From JANRKF01 sp964518725 (lineage in GTDB: Bacteria; Pseudomonadota; Alphaproteobacteria; Rickettsiales; SXRF01), in NCBI GenBank assembly GCA_964518725.1, contig CAZFKP010000030.1, positions 1 to 23,877 on the forward strand: a DNA stretch of 23,877 nucleotides, given 5' to 3'. The position numbers were made by a program, and so were the translations under genes. This document shows positions 15,169 through 21,748 of this stretch, in pieces. Within the stretch, counting starts at the first letter, position 1. Each line of letters begins with the position of its first letter. The notes under the pieces were generated by a model. The model ran no database searches and was not told where the DNA came from. It saw nothing but the letters and a program-made list of their open reading frames with translations.

Positions 15169-15932
15169 TGGATTTTTTTGATATTGCCGTAGTAATCGCC
15201 CTCGGCCTTGTGTTTGGCAGCTTTGTCACCTGCATGAGCTATCGTTTGCCGCGCGGGGAGGATGTGGTGAAGAAGCCGTCTTACTGCCCGGTGTGCGGTA
15301 CGGTGCTCACGCCGCGCGACCTGTTTCCGCTTTTTTCCTGGCTGGCGAGCCGGGGTAAGTGCGCCCATTGCAAGGCGCCTATTTCTATCCGCTATCCTTT
15401 AACTGAACTTGCGACCGCCGGCCTGTTCCTGCTGGCCTATCTTCAATTCGGCATGACGCTGCAAACGGCGATTATCTGCCTGATGTCGGTGGCGCTGATG
15501 GTGATGATTGTTGTTGATCTCGAATATTACCTTATCCCGGATTCGGTGCATCTGGCGTTGATACCGCTTGGGCTGGCCTACCATTATGTTGTTGGCAACC
15601 CGTGGGATGAGGTGGCGCTTTCCACTGGCATCATGATGGGATTCGCCCTGTTTCTGCATTATGGTTACAGCGCCATTCGCGGCCGGGTGATGCTGGGGTT
15701 CGGCGATGTTAAGTTCTTCACGGTGGCGGGGTTGTGGCTTGGCCTGTGGCCGCTGGTGCCGTTTATTTTCCTGTCGGGTGTGCTAGGGGTGGTGCTTGGG
15801 CTTATCTGGCGCGGTCTTGGCCGTGGCGACATCTTCCCGTTTGGCCCGGCGCTGGCACTGGCGCTATTCATATGTGTTGTGTATCAAAACAGTGTTAATA
15901 CGCTGTATTATATACATCAGTTATTTAATTAG
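15165..15932 (+). CDS. Type IV prepilin peptidase / N-methyltransferase (PilD/GspO family)
   Basis: This 255-residue inner-membrane aspartic protease cleaves and methylates prepilins and pseudopilins. It has about seven to eight membrane helices. The start FGSFVTCMSYRLPRGE is family-typical. Two Cys pairs, CPVC (C41, C44) and CAHC (C66, C69), form the zinc site in the cytoplasmic loop of the methylating class. The two catalytic aspartates are D118 in VDLEYYLIPD and D181 in GFGD (residues 178-181), followed by VKFF. Length suits PilD (about 260-290). The ATG overlaps the surA stop (ATGA). No pilin or secretion genes lie in the window, so whether it serves type IV pili, type II secretion or a Tad system is unknown; the methylase Cys motif argues against Tad CpaA. 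Confidence 0.93.
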   Translation: MMDFFDIAVVIALGLVFGSFVTCMSYRLPRGEDVVKKPSYCPVCGTVLTPRDLFPLFSWLASRGKCAHCKAPISIRYPLTELATAGLFLLAYLQFGMTLQTAIICLMSVALMVMIVVDLEYYLIPDSVHLALIPLGLAYHYVVGNPWDEVALSTGIMMGFALFLHYGYSAIRGRVMLGFGDVKFFTVAGLWLGLWPLVPFIFLSGVLGVVLGLIWRGLGRGDIFPFGPALALALFICVVYQNSVNTLYYIHQLFN

Positions 15933-15971
15933 ACAATTAACAATGTAGATTAAATAATACCACAAAAATTA

Positions 15972-16000
15972 TTGAATTTATGGTAAAATAGCCCTATAAA
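15972..16000 (+). promoter_or_regulatory. Putative sigma70-like promoter of the cys operon
   Basis: TTGAAT (15972-15977) and TATAAA (15995-16000) are separated by 17 bp. Transcription would start near 16007, and the short leader carries GAAGGGAA about six bases before the cysI ATG at 16025. The whole 92-bp gap from 15933 is strongly AT-rich, unlike its surroundings, which fits a regulatory region. I see no confident operator (for example a CysB site) within it. Confidence 0.55.
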
Positions 16001-16024
16001 CCCTGCTCACCGAAGGGAACATTC

Positions 16025-17785
16025 ATGACCGAACAAAAACTTTCTGGCCAGGAAGCGATCAAAAAAGAAAGCAATTATCTGCGCGGCAACATTGCTGCTG
16101 AGCTTGCTGATGCCAGCACGGGCGATGTGACCGATGCCACGTATGAATTGCTCAAATTCCACGGCAGCTATTTTGGTCATAACCGCGATACGGCGACCGA
16201 GCGCAAAAAAGCTGGGCTTGAAAAAGAATATGAGTTCATGGTGCGTTCGCGCATACCGGGCGGGCGACTGAATGCTGGACAATATCTGGCGATGGACGAC
16301 ATTGCCGGGAAATATGCGAACGGCACGCTCAGGATCACCACGCGGCAGGTGTTCCAGTTCCATGTCATCCTGAAAAAAGATTTGAAAGCCCATATTGCGG
16401 CGATCAACCACGCGATGTTATCGACGGTTGCCGGGTGTGGCGACGTGGTTCGCAATATCACCGCCTCACCGGCGCCGCTGAAAAATGCCAGGTATGAGCG
16501 GCTGCGCGCTGATATGGAGCGCGTAGCGGCATTCGTGAAGCCGAAAACCACCGGCTACCGGGAGTTGTGGTTGGATGAGGAAAAAGACGAGGTGTGCGAG
16601 CGCACGGTGAAGTTTCCGGGGGATGATGCGGTGGAGCCGCTGTACGGGCTGACCTACATGCCGCGCAAATTCAAGATTGGCATCGTGCTGCCGGAAGATA
16701 ATTCGGTCGATGTGTTCACCCATGATCTGGGGATTGTGCTGGTCTATGAGGGCGATCTGTTCAAGGGCTACAATATCCTGTTGGGTGGCGGCATGGGCAT
16801 GAAGCACGAGGCGGTGAAAAGCTGGGATGAGAAAAAAACCTACCCGCGTCTGGCCGATCCGATCGCATTTGTCGGTGCCGACGATTTGCTGGCGGCCGTG
16901 GAGGCAGCGGTTAAGCTCCAGCGCGATTTTGGTGACCGCACTGACCGGCAGCATGCGCGGCTCAAATATGTGGTGGCTGAGCGCGGAGTGGAATGGACGC
17001 GAAAAACGTTCGGAGATTATTTTGCCAAGGCGGGCGGCAACCATCTGGCTGATCCGGCGCCGGTGGCGAAATATCAAATCCCCAATCATATGGGATGGCA
17101 CGAGCAGGGTGACGGAAAATTATTCCTCGGCCTAAAAATCCCCAGCGGCCGCATCGTTGATTACGATACGCCTGACCAGAGTGGCTATACCAGAAACGTG
17201 ACCGGTATCTTCAAGACGGCGCGTTACCGTACTGGGTTGCGTGCGGTAATCGAGGTGTTCAAACCAAACATCGTGCTCACTCCGACGGGTGAAATGTTGC
17301 TGGCCGATATCGACCCTTCGCAACGAACGGCCGTCGAAACCATGTTGACCCAGCACGGCATTCCGCTTGCCGATGCCTATACCCCAATGCAGCTGCACTT
17401 CTTTACCTGTGTAGCGCTGCCAACTTGTGCCAAGGCGCTTGCCGAATCGGAGCGGGTGCAATTTCCGGTGATGGATGCGCTGACCGCCATGCTTGCCAAG
17501 CACGGACTTTCCAACGAGCGCATGACGATCCGCATTGCCGGCTGCCCGAACGGTTGCTCGCGTCCCTATGTTGGCGATATCGGGATTGTTGGCCGACTGC
17601 CCGGCGCTTATGCGATTTTCGTTGGCGGCGATTTCGAGGGTACGCGGCTTTCGACCAAGCTCTTTGACAAGGTTCCGGAGGCCGATATCCCGGCGACGCT
17701 TGAGCCGCTTTTTATCCGCTATGCTGCCGAGCGTAAGCATGGCGAGGGGTTTGGTGATTTCTGCCACCGTGTAGGTGTGGCCTGA
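16025..17785 (+). CDS. cysI: Assimilatory sulfite reductase haemoprotein (nitrite/sulfite reductase family)
   Basis: This 586-residue cytoplasmic enzyme reduces sulfite to sulfide with six electrons, using a sirohaem coupled to a [4Fe-4S] cluster. The cluster ligands are C462, C468, C507 and C511, in TCVALPTCAKALAESER and AGCPNGCSRPYVGDIG, the canonical C-x5-C-x38-C-x3-C arrangement. Earlier motifs include RSRIPGGRLNAGQYLAMDDI, GTLRITTRQVFQFHVILKKD and CGDVVRNITASPAP, which supply sirohaem and substrate-binding residues. The length and the VALPT / CPNGC wording favour sulfite over nitrite reductase, as does the operon. Homologues take electrons from CysJ or from ferredoxin; neither gene is seen here. 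It is first in a six-gene run behind its own promoter. Confidence 0.95.
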   Translation: MTEQKLSGQEAIKKESNYLRGNIAAELADASTGDVTDATYELLKFHGSYFGHNRDTATERKKAGLEKEYEFMVRSRIPGGRLNAGQYLAMDDIAGKYANGTLRITTRQVFQFHVILKKDLKAHIAAINHAMLSTVAGCGDVVRNITASPAPLKNARYERLRADMERVAAFVKPKTTGYRELWLDEEKDEVCERTVKFPGDDAVEPLYGLTYMPRKFKIGIVLPEDNSVDVFTHDLGIVLVYEGDLFKGYNILLGGGMGMKHEAVKSWDEKKTYPRLADPIAFVGADDLLAAVEAAVKLQRDFGDRTDRQHARLKYVVAERGVEWTRKTFGDYFAKAGGNHLADPAPVAKYQIPNHMGWHEQGDGKLFLGLKIPSGRIVDYDTPDQSGYTRNVTGIFKTARYRTGLRAVIEVFKPNIVLTPTGEMLLADIDPSQRTAVETMLTQHGIPLADAYTPMQLHFFTCVALPTCAKALAESERVQFPVMDALTAMLAKHGLSNERMTIRIAGCPNGCSRPYVGDIGIVGRLPGAYAIFVGGDFEGTRLSTKLFDKVPEADIPATLEPLFIRYAAERKHGEGFGDFCHRVGVA

Positions 17786-17788
17786 CCG

Positions 17789-18277
17789 ATGTATCCGATC
17801 GCGCTTGACCTCACCAAAGTTCCTATCTTCCTGACCGGGGAAGGCGAAGCTTTTGAAAAAAGGAAGCGCCAGCTTACTGAGCACGGGGCGACGAAACTTG
17901 TTTGTCACATGGAAGAGGCTGCCGTGGTGATGGTTGCTGGCCTTGATAGTTCCGTATCCGGAATCATTGCTGGTGATGCGCGTGCTGCTGGGAAGTTGGT
18001 GAATGTTGAGGATGTGCCGGAACTTTGTGATTTCTATTTTACGTCCTATGTCCGCCGCGGCGACCTGCTGATTGCCGTCTCCACGAACGGTGCTTCGCCG
18101 ACGCTTGCCAAGCGCGTTCGGGAGAAGATTGCGGGATTATTTGGCGAAGAATGGGCGAACCATACGCGGGTTATGAAAGAGTTGCGTGAACGGCTGCGCG
18201 GCGAAGGAAAATCGATGCAGGAAGTGATGGCGGCATCGGATGCGTTCCTTGATGAGAAAGGCTGGCTGAAGTCATGA
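17789..18277 (+). CDS. Short siroheme-synthase N-domain protein (Met8/CysG-N-like precorrin-2 dehydrogenase / ferrochelatase)
   Basis: At 162 residues this is the Met8-like part alone, which in relatives oxidises precorrin-2 to sirohydrochlorin with NAD and inserts iron. The section KLVNVEDVPELCDFYFTSYV, then RGDLLIAVSTNGASPTLAKR and VREKI, is the clear family signature and keeps an aspartate at the likely catalytic position (VEDVPE). The N-terminal Rossmann part is unusual: the Gly-rich loop reads FLTGEGEAFEKRKRQL, and the strand-helix that normally follows (the ERPY region) is missing, so the domain is about 20 residues short. The methyltransferase half of CysG is absent and must be encoded elsewhere. 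It lies three bases after cysI and overlaps cysH by four, so it likely supplies sirohaem for CysI. Confidence 0.85.
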   Translation: MYPIALDLTKVPIFLTGEGEAFEKRKRQLTEHGATKLVCHMEEAAVVMVAGLDSSVSGIIAGDARAAGKLVNVEDVPELCDFYFTSYVRRGDLLIAVSTNGASPTLAKRVREKIAGLFGEEWANHTRVMKELRERLRGEGKSMQEVMAASDAFLDEKGWLKS

Positions 18278-19008
18278 GCGCGTCGCTTTCCCGCCTGTCG
18301 ATGTTTTACAGCGAGTTCGGCGCCCCGGCTCTGCTGCGGGCGATGATCCGTGACGAATTTCCCGGCAAGATTGCGCTTATCTCATCCTTTGGCGCCGATG
18401 CGGCGCTCCTGCTTTCGATGGTTGCGGAGGTGGATAGGGCAACCCCGGTTCTCTTCCTGGAGACCCAGAAACATTTTCCCGAGACGCTCGATTATGTGGC
18501 CGCGCTCACGGATCATCTCAGCCTTTCAAATGTTCATTGGCTCACGCCTGATCCGGCGCTGGTCGCGCGCATTGACCCCGCGGGCGATCTCTGGAGCACC
18601 ACGCCCAACCGTTGCTGCTGGATGCGGAAAGTCGAGCCGCTCGATCGTGCGGTCAAGGCGCTTGGGCTGGAAGCTCTCATTACCGGGCGCAAGCGCTACC
18701 AAACGTCGGAGCGCGCCCAGCTTGAGAAAATTGAGCTGGACGATAAAGGAATTTTCAGGATCAATCCGCTCGTCTATTACACCAAAGAGAAGCAGCGCGA
18801 AGAAAGCAAGCTGCTTGGCTTGCCGGAACACCCGTTGCTGGGTAAGGGATACCTTTCGATCGGTTGTGCGCCGTGTACACAGCCGGTGACGGAGGGGCAG
18901 GACGAGCGGGCAGGGCGTTGGGCGCATACAATTGGCCTGGAGAATGAACAGAAAACCGAGTGCGGCATTCACCTGCCGGCGGAAGAAACAGCGGATTGGA
19001 GCGTGTGA
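18274..19008 (+). CDS. cysH: Assimilatory APS reductase (iron-sulfur type CysH)
   Basis: This 244-residue enzyme reduces adenylyl sulfate (or PAPS) to sulfite. It shows the nucleotide-binding SSFGADAALLLSMVAEVD and FLETQKHFPETLDYV of the CysH family. Its four conserved cysteines, C114-C115 (RCCWMRK) and C198/C201 (CAPC), are the [4Fe-4S] ligands that mark APS reductases, as opposed to classic PAPS reductases, which lack them. The catalytic cysteine C230 is in ECGIH near the end. Length is typical for bacterial CysH. The start codon overlaps the siroheme gene by four bases and the stop overlaps cysD by one. Electrons normally come from thioredoxin or glutaredoxin. Although an APS kinase domain is encoded two genes on, this CysH is predicted to use APS directly. 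Confidence 0.95.
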   Translation: MSASLSRLSMFYSEFGAPALLRAMIRDEFPGKIALISSFGADAALLLSMVAEVDRATPVLFLETQKHFPETLDYVAALTDHLSLSNVHWLTPDPALVARIDPAGDLWSTTPNRCCWMRKVEPLDRAVKALGLEALITGRKRYQTSERAQLEKIELDDKGIFRINPLVYYTKEKQREESKLLGLPEHPLLGKGYLSIGCAPCTQPVTEGQDERAGRWAHTIGLENEQKTECGIHLPAEETADWSV

Positions 19009-19841
19009 TGAATCATCTGGACAGGCTGGAAGCGCAGAGCATCTATATTTTCCGCGAGGCATTTCACGCGATCGATAAAATCGCCATGCTCTGGTCATTT
19101 GGCAAGGATTCCAACGTCATGATTCACCTCGCCCGCAAGGCGTTTTTCGGCCAGGTGCCGTTCCCACTCATCCATTGCGATACAGAAATCGAGATGGAAG
19201 AGGTTTATGCATTCAGGGATAAGTATTCCAAGGAATGGGGCGTGAATCTCATCAGCCATATCTGCCCGCCGATTGAGGAAACTGACGCCACTCTGCCGCA
19301 TGCGGCGCGCGTCGCTTCGCGTAAAACATTGGGTTTGAAAGAGGTGGTGGAAGCAAACGGCTATGTCGGTATTATCGCTGGGATTCGCCGCGACGAGGAA
19401 GCGACCCGCGCCAAGGAGCGCGTATTCTCGCCGCGTGGCCAGGAAGGTGGGTGGGACGTGAAAGACCAGCCGCCTGAATTCTGGGATCAGTATAAAACCG
19501 AATTTGCGCCGGGAACATCTATCCGTATCCATCCGCTCCTGCACTGGACGGAGCTCGATATCTGGGAATATATCAAACGCGAAAATATCCCGATTGTGCC
19601 GCTCTATTACGCACGCGAATACTGTGAATTTGAGGGCCGTGATTTTGGCGGCAAGGTGATGCGTTTCCGCTCACTCGGTGAAAAAGGCATTACCTGGCCG
19701 GTCGAAAGCAGCGCGGATTCGATCGATGCAATTATTGAAGAATTGCGCACGACCAAGGTCTCTGAACGCTCCGGCAGGCCGATGGGTGCGGACGAGGATG
19801 AATCGTCATTTGAACGCTTGAGAGCCGACGGGTACATGTGA
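19008..19841 (+). CDS. cysD: Sulfate adenylyltransferase small subunit (CysD)
   Basis: This 277-residue protein is the catalytic subunit of ATP sulfurylase, making APS from sulfate and ATP. It has the PP-loop SFGKDS (residues 30-35), then RDEEATRAKERVFSPRGQ and IRIHPLLHWTELDIWEYIKR, and the end SERSGRPMGADEDESSFERL. These correspond to the YSIGKDS, RRDEEKSRAKER, WTEQDIWQYI and SERQGR motifs of E. coli CysD. It is about 25 residues shorter and diverges where E. coli has HVDTGWKF: here it reads HCDTEIEMEEVYAFRDKY. I chose the ATG at 19008 because the protein then begins MNHLDRLEAQSIYIFREAFH, like other CysD proteins; a GTG at 18960 would add 16 residues inside cysH. It overlaps both neighbours by one base. 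Confidence 0.93.
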   Translation: MNHLDRLEAQSIYIFREAFHAIDKIAMLWSFGKDSNVMIHLARKAFFGQVPFPLIHCDTEIEMEEVYAFRDKYSKEWGVNLISHICPPIEETDATLPHAARVASRKTLGLKEVVEANGYVGIIAGIRRDEEATRAKERVFSPRGQEGGWDVKDQPPEFWDQYKTEFAPGTSIRIHPLLHWTELDIWEYIKRENIPIVPLYYAREYCEFEGRDFGGKVMRFRSLGEKGITWPVESSADSIDAIIEELRTTKVSERSGRPMGADEDESSFERLRADGYM

Positions 19842-21748
19842 TGGGTGAGAAAAAACAACAGCTGAAAATCGTTATTGTCGGCCATGTCGATCACGGAAAA
19901 TCGACGCTGGTCGGGCGCCTGCTGCACGACACGCATTCGCTGCCTGATGGGAAGATGGAGGCGATCCAAGCATCGTGCAAAAAACGCGGCATGCCGTTTG
20001 AGTGGTCGTTCCTGATGGATGCGCTGCAGACTGAGCGCGACCAGGGCATTACGATTGATACAACGCAGATATGGCTCAAAACCCCTAAGCGTGACGTGGT
20101 CATCATCGATGCGCCGGGGCACAAGGAGTTTTTAAAAAACATGATTACCGGCGCGGCGCAAGCCGACGGCGCGCTCCTGCTGATTGATGCCAAGGAAGGT
20201 ATTCGTGAGCAAAGCAAGCGCCATGGCGTGCTCTTGCATCTGCTGGGTGTTCGCCAGATTGCAGTGCTGGTGAATAAGATGGATATGGTGGGCTACGACC
20301 AGAAAACTTTCGATGTGATTGAGAAAGAATATCGCAGTTATTTAAAAACACTTGGCGTGGAACCAACCTGTTTTATCCCGATTTCCGCGCGCGAAGGCGA
20401 CCTCATTGTTGAGCCGTCACAACACATGCCGTGGTACAAAGGCGAAAGCGTCATTGGTGCGCTGGATGCGCTCACGGTGGCGGTTGCCGATGAACGCCTG
20501 CCACTACGGTTCCCCATTCAGGATGTGTATAAATTCGATGAGCGCCGCATCCTCGCCGGACGTATTGAAAGCGGTATGATCAGGGTTGGGGACGCCATTA
20601 TTTTCTCGCCGACCAACACGCCGCAAACCGTTGCCAGCATCGAGTCGTGGCCGCCTGCCGCTACTCCGATCACCCAGGCAAGCGCCGGGCAGTGCGTGGG
20701 AATTACGCTTGAGTCACAAATCTTTGTCGAACGCGGGAATATTGTAAGCCATGCCGAGCAGGCGCCGTTGCTTACCAACCATTTCCGTGCGCGGATTTTC
20801 TGGCTAGGTAAGAAGCCATTAGAACTTTCCAGGCGCTATAAAATTAAACTCGGCACTTCCGAGATCATGGCGGAAATCAAAATGATTGAGCATGTGATTG
20901 ACGCTGAATCACTTGCCCATATCCAGAGTGATAAGGTCGAGCGCGGCAATGTTGCCGAGGTGATCCTGCGTACACGTAGCCTTGTGGCCGTCGATGATTT
21001 TAACAATAACCCTCGGCTTGGCCGGTTCGTCATTTTGCAGGACTACGATGTGGCCGGCGGCGGCATCATTTCGACGGAGGGGTTTGCCGACCAGCGCACG
21101 CATGGTGGCATGAGCGTGAAATCGACCAATATCACCGCTGAAGATGTGGGCGTGACCATGGAGCAGCGCGCTATTGCCAATGGCCACACGGGCGGCATCC
21201 TTTGGATGACAGGGCTTTCGGGGTCGGGCAAGTCAACGCTCGCCAAAGCGCTGCACCGCCGCCTATTCGACAAGGGCTATCAGGTTTACATGCTGGATGG
21301 TGATAATATTCGCAACGGACTTAACCGTGATCTTGGGTTTTCACCGGAAGACCGTAGTGAAAATATCCGCCGCGTCGGTGAGGTGGCGGCGCTGTTCGCG
21401 CAGGCAGGCGTCATTGTTATTTCGTCGTTCATTTCTCCGTATAAAGAAGATCGTCGGCGCGTGCGGACGATGGCGCCGGAATTGTTCCATAATATCTACA
21501 TCAAGGCGTCGGTTGAAGCATGCGAGAAGCGAGACTTGAAGGGGTTGTACAAAAAGGCGCGTGCGGGAGAGATCAAGGATTTCACCGGCATTTCAGCGCC
21601 GTATGAGCCGCCTGAAAATCCTGACTTGGTGGTGGATACGGAGGTGCTGTCGGTCGAAGCCTCGGTGGCGGCGCTGCTTGAATATGTTGAGCATGAGTTG
21701 GTTGAGCCGGCACGGCAAATGAATCTTTACGGTGGGACGGGGATATAA
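19841..21748 (+). CDS. cysNC: CysN-CysC fusion: sulfate adenylyltransferase GTPase subunit plus APS kinase
   Basis: This 635-residue bifunctional protein joins the regulatory GTPase of ATP sulfurylase (about 1-430) to APS kinase (about 445-635), like NodQ/CysNC of rhizobia. The GTPase has GHVDHGKST (residues 14-22), DAPGHKEF (90-97) and NKMD (145-148), followed by EF-Tu-like beta-barrels. Most CysN proteins read GSVDDGKST at the first motif; this one has the EF-Tu/EF-1-alpha form. The kinase domain keeps its P-loop GLSGSGKST (458-466), LDGDNIRNGLNRDLGFS, the phosphoserine region ISSFISPYKEDR and KDFTGISAPYEPPENPDLVV, so it looks active. It makes PAPS, perhaps for sulfotransferases given the APS-type CysH. 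I chose the ATG that overlaps the cysD stop; a GTG three bases earlier is possible. Confidence 0.95.
   Translation: MGEKKQQLKIVIVGHVDHGKSTLVGRLLHDTHSLPDGKMEAIQASCKKRGMPFEWSFLMDALQTERDQGITIDTTQIWLKTPKRDVVIIDAPGHKEFLKNMITGAAQADGALLLIDAKEGIREQSKRHGVLLHLLGVRQIAVLVNKMDMVGYDQKTFDVIEKEYRSYLKTLGVEPTCFIPISAREGDLIVEPSQHMPWYKGESVIGALDALTVAVADERLPLRFPIQDVYKFDERRILAGRIESGMIRVGDAIIFSPTNTPQTVASIESWPPAATPITQASAGQCVGITLESQIFVERGNIVSHAEQAPLLTNHFRARIFWLGKKPLELSRRYKIKLGTSEIMAEIKMIEHVIDAESLAHIQSDKVERGNVAEVILRTRSLVAVDDFNNNPRLGRFVILQDYDVAGGGIISTEGFADQRTHGGMSVKSTNITAEDVGVTMEQRAIANGHTGGILWMTGLSGSGKSTLAKALHRRLFDKGYQVYMLDGDNIRNGLNRDLGFSPEDRSENIRRVGEVAALFAQAGVIVISSFISPYKEDRRRVRTMAPELFHNIYIKASVEACEKRDLKGLYKKARAGEIKDFTGISAPYEPPENPDLVVDTEVLSVEASVAALLEYVEHELVEPARQMNLYGGTGI

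Noticed and set aside
18960..19007. Upstream GTG start for cysD
   Set aside because: It would place 16 extra residues inside cysH, while the ATG at 19008 gives the standard CysD N-terminus and the TGATG overlap seen elsewhere in the operon.
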